Positions 11,317 through 23,289 are shown, counted from the first letter of the stretch. The stretch is 64,000 bases of DNA from Cristatella mucedo (GCA_009760855.2 WPIO01000008.1:11238501-11302500); one strand, 5' to 3'. Notes: generated by a model not told the origin, from the letters alone. Program-made: numbers and translations.

Positions 11317-11502
11317 CAGTGGTTCTCAGCCTTCCTAATGCTGCAACCCTTTAATACAGTTCCTCATGTTGTGGCGACCATAACCATAAAATTATTGTGT
11401 GCACAATGTGGAAATGCATGTTTTCCAATGGTCTTAGACGACCCCTGTGAAAGGGTCGTTCCACCCCCAAAGGGGTCGTGACCCACAGTTTGAGAACCGC
11501 TG
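11317..11502. mobile_element. SPIN-like hAT MITE (non-autonomous DNA transposon)
   Basis: A 186-bp element with hAT-type terminal inverted repeats: CAGTGGTTCTCA at the left and TGAGAACCGCTG at the right. Between them, in order, are CCTTCCTAATGCTGC, CCCTTTAATACAGTTCCTC, ATGTTGTGGCGACC, TTTTCCAATGGTCTTAGACG, ACCCCTGTGAAAGGGTCGTT and CCCCCAAAGGGGTCGTGACC. I recognise this order as the SPIN family, previously described from several tetrapods and a few invertebrates. Flanking 8-mers AGTTAAGT (11309-11316) and AGCTAAGC (11503-11510) agree at six of eight positions, consistent with an aged 8-bp hAT target-site duplication. It has no transposase and would depend on one supplied in trans. The middle looks shorter than the full MITE, an internal deletion. 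Confidence 0.85.
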
Positions 11503-11654
11503 AGCTAAGCGGAACTGCTAAAATAAATTTTTTGTACTCGAGCGTCTCAGTTATGCTTGCGCAGCAACTTTTTGTTTTTATGAGGCTATGGTTTTGATGT
11601 TTTGTAGGATGAATTTCTTTCGCAATGAAAAATCGCGGGAAGGAAAACGGCTTT

Positions 11655-11740
11655 GGCCTGAACCAGGGGTAAAATGCTCGCCTTTAAAGGCCAAGGTCGA
11701 GGGCGCGAGCCCTGCGGCATATGGAAAGTACCTGGATCAG
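11655..11740 (+). mobile_element. Possible tRNA-like SINE head
   Basis: GGTAAAATGCTCGCC (A-box-like), then GGTCGAGGGCGCGAGCCC (weak B box). It runs into a TA tract at 11757. Low-confidence match to the SINE-2 type. Confidence 0.35.
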
Positions 11741-11754
11741 GCAACGTACAGGTG

Positions 11755-12934
<1,180 letters not shown>

Positions 12935-13390
12935 ATTGATACCTCACGGCATTGTGAGTAGTAACAATATAACATTCATATAGCACTCTATTAGAACTAA
13001 ATCTCTTTCTAAGCACTTTAAATGTTCTGGAAAGTATGTCTGTCGATTGATTAGAGATTACAACATGCACAATTTCAGCAGGCACATGCACCCAAAGATG
13101 ACTTCGCAACGACAGAGCTAAGGCTATGAGGAAAAGGCGGATGCTTAGTTTCTCTTTGAATGTCGTCACAGCAGGAAATGACCTGATGCAAGCTTTTAGC
13201 TAGTGAGTAACTTCTAGGCTTTGAAAGCAAAGTGACCGCAGCCAAGGTATCCAAGGATATTTGAAGCCCATAAGAGACGGAGCCGAGTGACCGGATTCAA
13301 AGTAGGCTGACGGTGCCCGATTGGAAGCCCGATTAGGAATTTCTTCTCATAGGTAGGCCGCAGCTGGAGAATAAAGGGACCTAAAGGCAA
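12935..13390 (-). mobile_element. Diverged LINE-A fragment, antisense
   Basis: AGCACTCTATTAGAACTAAATCTCTTTCTAAGCACTTTAAATG (12981-13023) is a decayed reverse complement of the LINE-A tail. GACCTGATGCAAG and TAGGCTTTGAAAGCAAAGTGACC (about 13180-13240) parallel the antisense RT C-terminal region at 58830-58910. Confidence 0.5.
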
Positions 13391-13447
13391 GTAGCACGAC
13401 CTTGAAGGCCGGTACGCTGGCTAATGGGAAGCCGCTGCCGGTTGGCG

Positions 13448-13830
13448 AGACGAAATCTACTCCACAAAGTCCACGTGAGTGTTACGCAGGAGGGTTTTGT
13501 ATATAGCGCACTCACAGCCTGAGCGGCTTTTGGTGCGCATTCGGTAGCCAACAGACTTCGTCTCATGCAACAAAGAGAAAGTGGGAAGCATAGCAGAGTT
13601 ATGAGAGCAGTTGAGGTAGTGAGTAGCATGGAAGTAGCAGTTCAGGACCGCTGAAAAAGATGTGCCATAGTCGGCAGTTGGAGAGTAGATGTCGTTGCGC
13701 AAGAATTGTGGAAGCGAGTTCCACAGTCTAGGACCTGCAGAGCTAAAGCTTCTGTCGCCAACTGTCTTTAAGAGGAGGAATGGGACAGCTAATTTATTGT
13801 CCACACATGACCTGAGGGCGCGAACAGGCT
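13448..13830 (-). mobile_element. LINE-B 3' portion, antisense
   Basis: The minus-strand frame 13804-13457 begins with the RT C-terminal signature GDRSFSSAGPRLWNSLPQFL, typical of CR1/L2/Rex-type LINEs. It continues through the family 3' region (ADYGTSFSAVLNCYFHATHY) to TGCGCTATATACAAAACCCTCCTGCGTAACAC on the minus strand. Confidence 0.75.
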
Positions 13831-13846
13831 GAAACTGATGCAGCAG

Positions 13847-13877
13847 TATATATATATATATATATAAATAAATATAT

Positions 13878-13916
<39 letters not shown>
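13847..13916. repeat. (TA)n tract with AAATA interruptions
   Basis: TA units broken by TAAATAAATA. It separates two LINE-B fragments that both carry AATTTATTGTC[C/T]ACACATGACC at the junction. Confidence 0.9.
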
Positions 13917-13923
<7 letters not shown>

Positions 13924-14095
13924 GTCTACACATGACCATGAGCAAAGAGAAGGAAGTGAGAGGCACAGCCGAGTCAGGAGAGCAGTTGAGGCAGTGAGTG
14001 AGCATGGAATTAGCAGCTCAGGACGGCTGGAAATGATGTGCCACAGTCGGCAGCAGGACACTAGCTGTCGTTGCGTAAGACACGTGTTAGATGTG
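13914..14095 (-). mobile_element. Second LINE-B fragment, antisense
   Basis: AATTTATTGTCTACACATGACC, AGAGCAGTTGAGGCAGTGAGT and GATGTGCCACAGTCGGCAG parallel 13557-13700. It is a shorter, more diverged partial duplicate of the neighbouring LINE-B copy. Confidence 0.6.
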
Positions 14096-14260
14096 GAAGC
14101 TGCTACATTAAAGAATAAAACAGGTGCGAGAGTACGTATTAATCTTGCTGACAGTAAGACGCTGCCAATCATTTACGTAACTGTGCTGCTGCCGCCACGA
14201 GAGGCGAGCCCGGAGTATCGAGTACGGCTGCCTTTCCAGCTGCAGCAGTCCTTCGACAGA

Positions 14261-14306
14261 GTTAATATACGAGCAAGTTAATCTACGAGCAAGTTAATCT
14301 ACGGGT
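14261..14306. repeat. Short tandem repeat, 17-bp period
   Basis: About 2.7 copies of TTAATCTACGAGCAAGT, the first with one change (TTAATATACGAGCAAGT). Confidence 0.8.
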
Positions 14307-15677
14307 GTGAGCGTCCTATCAAAGGCGTAGCCAGGAATGTGTGTATGATACCGAACTCGACCCATGTTTCTATAAGAAAAAGCTTTCCTATCACATCAAA
14401 GTTCGTACCAGGCTCCGCTTATATTTCCTGTCTCGAAGCGGCAGCTGTAGGATACTTCAAAGCTCGATTACTTGAATGATAGGGCCAATATAAACACCTC
14501 ACATTCAGTTAAGTAAATAATCATCTGTCCTACCGTGCTACTTTCTGAAAATGGTATCGACCTGCTCGCCCTAACTGAAACCTGGCTGAAATCGATAAAC
14601 TGCCCGACAATTAAAGACGCTACTCCATCCGGTTTCTCGTTCTTTCACACCCCTAGATCAATCAAAACTGGAGGTGGAGTTGCTATTATCGTGCGCTCAA
14701 AATTCAACTTCAAGCCATTTGCAGTACCCTCGAAGCAGTCTTTTGAATCAATTGTCTTGGTTTCATCTGAAAACAAGCTACCGATAGTGGCAGAAGTCTA
14801 GCGCCCACCAGGTACCAAATCCTCCTTTATCTCAGATTTCTCCGATCTCATTTCGATTCTGTGTGCAAGAAATCGATCCTTCCTCGTTATGGGGGATTTC
14901 AACGTTCACTTTGATAACTTATCTGACGCTTTCAGCACCGAATTTCGTGCATTGACTGACTCACTGTCTCTTGTGGCTCATGTGCATGGCCCTACCCACA
15001 TCAAGGGTCACACACTCGACCAGATTTTCTCATACAACTGCACTTTGTCATCACCAATTATTACCAAATCCTGCTTATCTGACCACATGCAGATCTCATT
15101 CAATCTACAGTGTGTGCCCACCTCTTCCTCTAAAATAACCTGTGAGTCGCGAAACCTCAAGACCCTTGACATCGATGCTGTCCGTGCGAGAATATCTGCT
15201 TCGACTCTGCTGCTCAGTCCTCCCTCCGATCTGTCATCATTGGTAGATAGCTACAACAAGACACTAGCTGACACGCTCGACGAGTTTGCACCTCTGACAA
15301 AGCGCACTGTGCGCTCCCGCCCAGACGGCCTATGGTTTACCGCAGACATTAAACTAGCCAAGTCTACTAAACGAAAGCTTGAAAAAGCATACAAAAGATC
15401 CGGACTAACTGTCCATCGACAGGCATATGCAGACTACTGTAAGTCGTACCAATCGATCCCAGCAAAGGCCAAGTCTAGCTTCTATAGATACATTGTTGAA
15501 TCACAGATGCACAATCCAAAAATGCTGATGTCGACAATAAACCATATCCTCAACCGTTCCCAGATTAGCTCCTTACCTGATGACCCTTGCGATGATCTAG
15601 CCAATTGCTTCTCTCGATTCTTTGTGCAGAAGATAGACAAGATCAGGGAATCCACCCCTGCGATGACAACCTCCCCA

Positions 15678-15822
15678 CTAATGTAATGTAATGTATCTCC
15701 GTCAGTAACTCCACAAAGTCATAAAGACCATGTGGGTGTTACGAAGGAGAGTTTTGTATAGCGAAATCACAGCCTAAGCGGCTTTCGGTACGCATTCGGT
15801 AGCCAACAGACTTCGTCTCAAG
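15678..15822 (-). mobile_element. LINE-B 3' fragment nested inside LINE-A
   Basis: Antisense LINE-B tail: TAATGTAATGTAATGTATCTCCG, GGTGTTACGAAGGAGAGTTTTGTATAGCG, then GCATTCGGTAGCCAACAGACTTCGTCTC. It interrupts the LINE-A linker between endonuclease and RT. CACTA occurs on both sides (about 15676-15680 and 15825-15829), a possible 5-bp target-site duplication. Confidence 0.75.
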
Positions 15823-17727
15823 AAACACTAGAATGCTGTTCCTCGGTTCCTGGCTGCACCTCAATGTCTACATTTAAGCAAGTCACTAGTGATCTCGTCC
15901 TAAAGTTCGTATCGCAATCAAAGAAGACAACAAGTCCTCTGGACCCTATTCCCACTGTCCTGCTCCTACGTTGCATTGATCTGCTGCTGCCATGCATAAC
16001 TAACATCATTTATATGTCATTAGCCTCAGGTCAAGTCCCAGCAACTTTCAAAAAAGCTTTAGTCAGGCCTCTCCTCAAGAAAGCAATAATAAATAAATAA
16101 TAATTAATAAACACTAGACCAAGAGAACTTGAGCAACTACCGCTAAGTCTCCCTTCTACCATTTCTATCAAAGACACTGGAACGGGTCGTGGCAGACCAG
16201 CTAAACTCATATATCGAAACCTCACACCTTGCTAGTAAGTTCCAGTCCGGCTTTAGAGCTAATCACTCCACAGAGTCAGCATTGCTTAGGGTATACAACG
16301 ACCTACTTAGGAATGCAGACATGGGTAGAGTGTCTCTGCTTGTTTTGCTCGATCTTTCGGCAGCTTTTGACACCATCGATCACAAAGTTCTTCTAGAGCG
16401 CCTCTCATCTCTCATCGCCTGGGCATCACTGGCACTGCTCTGCAGTGGTTCAGGTCCTATCTCAGTGGGAGACTCCAGAGTATTGACGTGAATGGACAAA
16501 GATCATCCGAAGTACCTCTGAAATATGGAGTACCTCAGGGCTCAGTGCTAGGTCCGGTTCTTTTCACGGTTTGTACTCTCCCTCTTGCTGATGTGATTGC
16601 CAAGCACAATCTAGGCTTTCACTTCTATGCGGATGACACTCAGTTTTATCTTTGCTTTGATCCCTCACAGACTTCGAGCACCTCAAATTCTCTAAACTCA
16701 CTTGCTGCATGCATTGATGACATCCGCACATGGATGGCAGCAAATTTTCTAAAACTAAACGATGACAAAATTAACTTACTAGTTATGGGCAAACCCAGTG
16801 TGATTCAGAAATTAGAAAGGCTTACGCTCAAAATTGGCTCTGCCAGCATTTCTCCTGTCGAATCAGCTCGAAATCTAGGTGTCATATTCCAAAGCGACCT
16901 CTCGTTAGACGACCATATCAGCTTCACAGTCAAATCTGCCTATTTTCAGCTTCATAATATTGCTAAAATTCGGGCTTGTTTAGATAAGGATACCACGTCT
17001 AAGTTGGTCCATGCATTCGTGACATCTCGTCTCGACTTCTGCAACTGAGTAGCAACTGCAACAACTCACTGGTTACTGGCCTACCAGCATGTGCGATCAG
17101 GCGATTGCCGCTGGTGCAAAACTCCGCAGCTAGGCTTGTCTGTCGTGAGCGTCGCAGTTGCCACATTACTCCACTTCTCACCGACCTGCACTGGCCACCA
17201 GTCAAGCAACGGATTGACTTCAAGGTCTTGTCGCTCACTTTTAGGTCCCTTCCTTCTATGGCTCCAGCCTATCTCTCCGACATACTCCCCCATCAGGCCA
17301 AGCATCGTACCACCCGATTTTCGGAATCCAACAGTCTAGAAATACCTCGTACAAACCTCAAATCCTTTGGAGACCGTGCATTTAGTTTGTATGCTCCCAA
17401 AGCCTGGAACTCCCCCCCGACCTGCATCAGAACATCCCCTGACCTGACCACATTTACAAGGAACTTGAAAAAACACCTATTTAGGACAGCATTTAGTGGG
17501 TCCCTATGAATCGTCCTTCATGTGCTTATGCGTGCTGACACTGTGCATGCTGCCACTAACCACATTTGCATGCTGACCCTGTGCATGTCACCCCTAACCA
17601 TGTTATTCATTTTGTTTGTTTTTCAAGTATGATTTTACTTACCATTCAATTGCATTTCCCTTTGCAGCAAATGTAAAGCACCTAGAAAGAGATTAAGTTC
17701 TCCGAGGGCGCTTTATCAAGTAACTTA

Positions 17728-17748
17728 TTATTATTATTATTATTACTG
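17728..17748. repeat. (ATT)n terminal tail of LINE-A
   Basis: Seven ATT/TTA units at the end of the LINE-A copy. The same tail closes most other LINE-A fragments here. Confidence 0.9.
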
Positions 17749-17749
17749 T

Positions 17750-20700
17750 TGGGATTTTTGTGTTCGCATGACTGCGACGCACTGGTTCGGTACATTTGAA
17801 TCTAGCAAACACGTTAAGCATGAACGGAGACAGTTTGTGGTTTGAGGTAAGTGGAGAGCCAGCGATGAAGCAATGATTGGAGTAAAACCATTGGGAGCCC
17901 TTGCTGTATTCAACTGTATCTTCTATAAATACCTTTAAAATTTGTGAGACACATTGTCTTCGACCGGGGTCCAGCGATTCGGGACAGTATCTCATTTTTA
18001 CAGGTTTTCGGCCTGTGGGCAGTGACCAAAACGAATCTCCCTATATGGCGTAGGCGATGCGTAGCTGATTTATCACTAACGAAGTGCGATCGCAACTGAA
18101 TTGTTCACTGCTGCTGATAAAACCAAGATCGTCGTCAAGCGCAGGTTCTTCACGCCTTCTTCTAGTACTCGTCTGTGCTTAATTTAGCAAGAGAGTTGCT
18201 GCCTAATCTTGCCATTTCGCAGACCGTTCTACGTACAGCTGCAATCAGTGCTTGGCTGCCAGGTTGCGGCAATCGCGAAATATCAATTGAATTGCCTTAA
18301 ACAAGTATTTGCTATAGAGTCAACTGCTGCTGGAGGTGATTGCAGTTTTCAGCGATATTAACCGAAGGAATGCTAATTTATGATTCAACCTTTATATACC
18401 GATGTAAAAGCTGCTCCGGCGAGTTACTCCCCGAAGGAAACCTGGATGAAATTGGCCTTATTACTTTAACCATTTTCGTACATTTAATAAACTCACGTCG
18501 CAGCTTCGAAAGACTCGTGCGCAAGACACATTCGCAAGGGTCTCACTTTCAGCGTGCTATGTATCCGAAAAAAATTGGTAGAGAGCCACGTTGCCTCTGC
18601 GAAAGAAAAGAAAGAGGCTGCGACGCACTGTAGCCTGGGTAGCCTGCTGTTAGGAGACTATTGAGACGCCATGACAGTTTGAGCTTATAGCGGTTTTCCC
18701 ATGCCCTGAGCATTTGGCCACTCTGCACCAGATTCACTAATACAATCTATCAAACGCGATTTTGCTTTTCAAAAGCTCTGAAGGCGACGCACACGAGTAT
18801 GACTAGGATCGGCGTGCTGCTCGACAAAATGGAAGAACTTGCTGCGGCATTTTCGCGTAATAAGTGGTCCAAGGCGTGGTCTACGCGCCCCCTAGGTTTC
18901 CAAGTCTCGTATCTTTGAAGCTGTATGGTTCGGGCGAGCACTTAAGGAGCAATTCACTTTCGATTGCTTTTGATATCAATTTATTGCCTTAATTCTCAGC
19001 CAGAGATCTTACTGGCGAGCGGCAAGTGTCCTCCTGTGCGCTTTTGCACGCTTTTCTAAGCACTATGCATTTCTTGTCTTATTAGCTATCGCTCAGTTTA
19101 AGCGAATCGTAAAGAGCCTAGATTGAGATCTGGTACTTATAGGGTGCTATATAAATCAATTATTAGTCTTTGAATATTAATATATTAATAAATTAGTAGA
19201 TATTCTGCTGTCGCATCGCCTTGCTCAAAGTCGCCGGCGAGCTCTTGCGAAGTTTCACAAAATAAGAATGAGCAAAATTTTTTCACAGGAAAAACAAATA
19301 GATATACCTGCATATATTGTTTTTTCTAACGAGCTCTACTGCACCTCTAAGCACTCTGTCCCGACGGTTCGGTGGCTGTATAATTGCGAATTCAGGAGCG
19401 CTCGGCCCGCGGGATTCGATCTCCACCCCGCTGACGGTGGGATCGTGAGGTCGCGCACGGTTCGATCGCAGCCGAAAGAATTCTTATTCTTACCCCTTAG
19501 TCATTGCAAGGCAACAGAAAGTTAGGTGTGCATAACAAAAAGTGGTGGTTCATGCAGCAACGGCAGATACTTTTGACGTGCTGAAGGGGGAAGAGTTCCT
19601 CTGAGAGACCACTTGCGCCGCGGTGGCGCGGAGACCGCGTTTAGCCAAGCCGTCGTTGTACTACTTCCGGCTGCTTTCTGGCACCAGGTAGCTCGCGCAT
19701 TTTCCCTCTCCCTTGCACTCAATTTTCGCGCCATTACACTTCCATTTTTACTTTCTACTTGCTCTCTCTCTCTCTCGCGCAGACATTTGCTCTATCGTGT
19801 TTTCTGTCATGGTTCCAGCACTTCCGCGCCCTCTCGCGTCGAACTTTTCACGACTATCCGGAAAGTTATCAGCCGCCGTGTTCGCGTGCTGAGCTTAGCA
19901 GATTTAGCGGATAGAAATGCTGAAAAACGTGCGTAATATACCACAAACGACACCGCAGAGTATACTTGACCCAAAAAAGCGCTCTCTCGTAAAAGGCAGA
20001 CGTACAGGCGGCACGTTCGGATGCTAACCGTGAAATGTAAGCTTGCATGGCCGAGTCCAGTCAATTTACTTATGCCTCGGGGAAAGGCTGCAGAACTCGC
20101 CGGCGCCGAGTTCGCAGATGAGTATGAAATTATGGGATAAAATTGAATGTCATCTCTGCTTAACCAGCCAATGCGAATGGCCTCATAGGTAGTGCCGAGC
20201 CTTGCCGACATTTAGCTAGCATTTAGGCTTTCCGGACAAGGCTAATCTTACGCGCACCAGAAAAGCCTCTTCGGTCCGAATAAAACAATAACTTTTTGCT
20301 TTTTGTTTGCTCGAACTCGCCCTTTAATCCGCTAAAAAGACAGGCATGCAAAATTTTGTACGGGTCTCTCTATAACACTTTGAGCGCTGGTGAGAATGTT
20401 CTGTAGTAGTTGTATTGTTATACAGACGTGTCGCGCCTTCCCACAAAACACAGCTCACATAACGGTTCTAAAACTCACGACCGCGTGATCGAACACTGAA
20501 GAAGATGGCGCCTTGAAGCAAGACTAGCGAGACGTTGAGGCGGCGCTCACACTCACCACTATTCTGACGATGGCATCGCAAGACAGCGATCCATGCCGCG
20601 CATAACTCAACAGTAAGTGCATGCGTACCATTCTCTCTGGCGACACAGATTCCTCTGCACGAAAGGGAGATTGTGCCTGTCAAGGACGCAGGCAGACAGT

Positions 20701-21150
20701 GAACTGTAAAGGAAACGGATCAGCGATCTCATTTCATATTTCCTCATATTTGCTCTTAAGGAATGTACGCCACGGGATGTGACGCCTCGGGCTCCTAACA
20801 ATCGCGACTCACAGGAGCCGCTGGAGACCCTCTAGTGATTGTCCTCCCCTGCCGATCAGCGCCTCAGCGTTTCGGTATGCAGTGCGAGGAGAGCAGCCCT
20901 CGTGCTAGAAGTGCTGCACACAGTGGCTCATTTCACGACGCAGACGGGTTAGGATTGCTGCACCGCCGTCCGTCAAAGTCAGCGTGTAGTGCCATCGTTA
21001 AAAGACAACGTCGACTTCGGTGCGTTTATGACGCTAGTTCTTTCCGGCATACTAGCCCACGGAATTCATCTTTGCTCTCAGGTTACATTTTAAATTTGTG
21101 CGGACGCCTGGAAAGGCGGCTGAGCACTCTTAGGCGTTAATGAGGTTTCT
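17750..21150. other. Intergenic sequence without recognised genes
   Basis: About 3.4 kb of mixed composition. GATTCGATCTCC (19413) and GGTTCGATCGCAGCC (19459) are B-box-like and may be SINE remnants. Short ORFs carry no known domains. GC content rises towards 21 kb. Confidence 0.4.
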
Positions 21151-21418
21151 CTAGCGACCGGGACGCGAGCGCGGGCATCCCAGGACGCAAAGGCTGTCAG
21201 CGCGACCACTCGTAGTCAGTGATACAGCGGCAAAATTCTGCGGGTGCCATGTTCATCCCTGCGGGCACGTGCGAGCTGGATACACTAAAACCGGGTAAAA
21301 TATCACATGACCGACTGGCGGCAAGGTGAGACTCGCTGCTCTCGAGAGGCCTCGCGATGCAGAGTCACGAACGAGGCTGTCGCCCGCTTACGCCGAGCGA
21401 TCGCACGCTAGCGTCGAG

Positions 21419-22909
21419 CTAGGCCAGAGCGAGGCTGCTGTAGAGCGAAGAGGTCAGCGCGACGCCTTTGCTATAGCGCAGCCTGTAGGTGACGCGCGCG
21501 GACGAGCCTTCCGCTCGACGTCCAGCTACGCGCCATTTCTCGTCGCCGCCATCGGCGAGCGTTGCGGCTTCGTCATGTCGAGTCGTCACTTTAGCGCCCG
21601 GATGGGAAGCGAAGTGCTCCGCCGCCGCCGCCGCTGCGGCGGCGCAAGTGGAGACATCGGCGCGGGCTCGCGCCGGTCCGCTGCGAGCGGCGCCGCACGC
21701 TCCCCCGCCCTTCTCGCGATCGTCCAACGCCGGAAGGTGATCGAAGGACGGCGACGGCTCTTGCCTCGCCCGCCGCTCGTCGCTCTCGAGGACGCGCGGA
21801 AGCGAGGCGGCGGTGCTGCCGCGGCCGCCCGATTGGTCGGAAGTGCGGGCCGACCCGCGCTGCTCGCACGACGAGCGGCCGCTCTCGGGTCCGGGCGGCG
21901 GGCTCTCGGCGTCGGCCGCCGCCGCACGCCCGCTGCATTCCGTCGTGCGGCCGTTGGCGGCGGCGGCCTCGTCGGACCCAGAAACTTCGCCGCCGTCGCC
22001 GTCGCGCTTTCGCGCCGCCGGCGGCGGCGCGTTTCTTCCGCCTTCGCTGCTACTGGCATCATGCCCTCGCAGACGTCGGCCCGCGGCGTCGCCTCCACCG
22101 CCGCCGCCGCCGCCGACGAGCGGCTCTGGCGACGGAGCGTCCCTCGGTTCTTCCGTGTACAGCTGACAGTGAGGGCATTCGCAGTCGGTGTGCGACGGAA
22201 CGACGACGCCGACGAATTTTACCCGCTTCCCGTTTCGCCTTTCGGCGCCGCCGCCGGCGCCTTCTCGGCCATCGCCGCCGCCGCCGCCGCCACTGGGCCA
22301 GCGGTGTGACGCGGTCAGGGAGCTGAAGCCTAGCCGGCCGCCGTGGGCGGTTTGCCTGGCGAGAGCCGCTTCCGAGCGATAGCGCGCGGCTCCCAGCACC
22401 CGCAGGCCATGGTCTCTATTGCACGTCCACGCAGCGGGCGGAGCGGAGAATGCGCAGCCGCTGCTGCCCAAGTGCAGGCCCGGACGCGACGACGTGGCCG
22501 CCGCCGCGAGGTGGCGCTGCTTGCTCGCTTCTTCGAACAGCTTCTTCCGGCTGCGCAGCTTGAGCAGCTCGACGGTGAAGCTCGCGCACGACGCTCGCGC
22601 GTACGCGGCCGCGTCGCACGACGCGTAGACGCTGCCGCCCACCGTCTCCGGACGGCGCGGCAGCGTTGCGGGCAGCGCAAATAGCGAGCACTTGCCATCC
22701 AGCTCGCTCGCCGCTGCGACGAATGGCGCCGAGGCGCGCTGGTCGCTGTTCGGCGACGAGAGCTCGAGACGCGCGGGCGTATCCGACGTGTGATCAGCGC
22801 CGGATGCAGCCTGCGGCAGCTGCAAAAAGGATCGTAGCTCGGGAGAGCGGGAGAGGTGCACGCGCGAGTTTTCTTTAAAAGAAAGCTGTCGCCGAAACGG
22901 AAGGGCCAT
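21419..22909 (-). CDS. Hypothetical protein (about 496 aa), GC-rich single ORF or 5' exon
   Basis: A long open frame from a well-placed ATG at 22909 (AAGATGG: A at -3, G at +4) to a stop at 21419. I do not recognise the family. The first 135 residues look protein-like: a basic start with a kinase-type FRRQLSF, then RVHLSRSPELRSFLQL, a Cys-containing segment near residues 93-110 and a basic helix (FTVELLKLRSRKKLFEEASK, residues 111-130). Residues about 205-235 are Gly-rich, followed by RNGKRVKFVGVVVP and a Cys cluster (DCECPHCQLY, near 240-250). The C-terminal half is low-complexity Gly/Ala/Ser/Arg and may be intron or 3' sequence if a donor is used earlier. The opposite-strand frame (21326-22309) is Arg/Ala-rich and looks like a shadow. 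A 13-bp-arm hairpin lies 87 bases upstream of the ATG. Confidence 0.5.
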   Translation of the reverse strand: MALPFRRQLSFKENSRVHLSRSPELRSFLQLPQAASGADHTSDTPARLELSSPNSDQRASAPFVAAASELDGKCSLFALPATLPRRPETVGGSVYASCDAAAYARASCASFTVELLKLRSRKKLFEEASKQRHLAAAATSSRPGLHLGSSGCAFSAPPAAWTCNRDHGLRVLGAARYRSEAALARQTAHGGRLGFSSLTASHRWPSGGGGGGDGREGAGGGAERRNGKRVKFVGVVVPSHTDCECPHCQLYTEEPRDAPSPEPLVGGGGGGGGDAAGRRLRGHDASSSEGGRNAPPPAARKRDGDGGEVSGSDEAAAANGRTTECSGRAAAADAESPPPGPESGRSSCEQRGSARTSDQSGGRGSTAASLPRVLESDERRARQEPSPSFDHLPALDDREKGGGACGAARSGPARARADVSTCAAAAAAAAEHFASHPGAKVTTRHDEAATLADGGDEKWRVAGRRAEGSSARVTYRLRYSKGVALTSSLYSSLALA

Positions 22910-22995
22910 CTTGAATCGGGATTTCGCTGCGGTGCCGGAGGAGCGCGGCTTCAGACCGAGCACCTGGAGGCAAGCGTAGCGTGCCACCAATAAGG

Positions 22996-23026
22996 CACTG
23001 CATCGCTCTCACGGAGCGATGCAGTG
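22996..23026. repeat. Perfect 13-bp inverted repeat, 5-nt loop
   Basis: CACTGCATCGCTC (22996-23008), loop TCACG, then GAGCGATGCAGTG (23014-23026). It lies just upstream of the minus-strand ORF starting at 22909 and could form a hairpin in its 5' leader or act as a palindromic site. Confidence 0.85.
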
Positions 23027-23289
23027 TTTCAGTACCGCAGTAGTATTATTACTAGCTGGTACCCGTGAGAAATCTCGGAGAAATCCAACGCTGCTTTGGA
23101 AGGCGGGCCTGAATGCTCGCTGACCTAGCTGGCGAGCCTGGTCCACTCTGACCGCCAAACTTGGAGCTCTTGGTTAATAAAGAGGCAAAGGTAGGCGCAG
23201 CAAGACTTCCGTTTGGGCATGCTCACTCTAGCAGCTTTCCTATGCGCCAGCTCAGCTGGTCCAAGCGGAAGCTGGAAAGCGCCGAAGAT

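Larger units (their letters stand above)
14530..17749 (+). pseudogene. LINE-A retrotransposon ORF2 (endonuclease-reverse transcriptase), broken
   Basis: The longest LINE copy in the window. The apurinic-type endonuclease starts near 14535 (LLALTETWL) and reads through MGDFNVHFDN (14889) and SDHMQISFN. A single in-frame TAG at 14799 sits where a Tyr (EVYRPP) would be expected. After a nested LINE-B insertion (about 15678-15822) the reverse transcriptase runs from 15864: SGFRANHSTESAL, LLDLSAAFDTIDH (first catalytic Asp region), GVPQGSVLGPVLF and the active-site FHFYADDTQFYL, which is intact. Frameshifts lie near 16100, 16480 and 17045. The RT thumb ends at 17509 (FRTAFSGSL), followed by a roughly 220-bp 3' UTR ending GGGCGCTTTATCAAGTAACT(TATTA)n. 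It belongs to the CR1/L2 group by motif style. It would have copied RNA into DNA at a nicked target in the nucleus, but is inactive as it stands. Confidence 0.9.

Noticed and set aside
21326-22309. 327-codon plus-strand ORF
   Set aside because: Arg/Ala/Gly-rich and complementary to the longer minus-strand frame, which has the better start context and more protein-like N-terminus.
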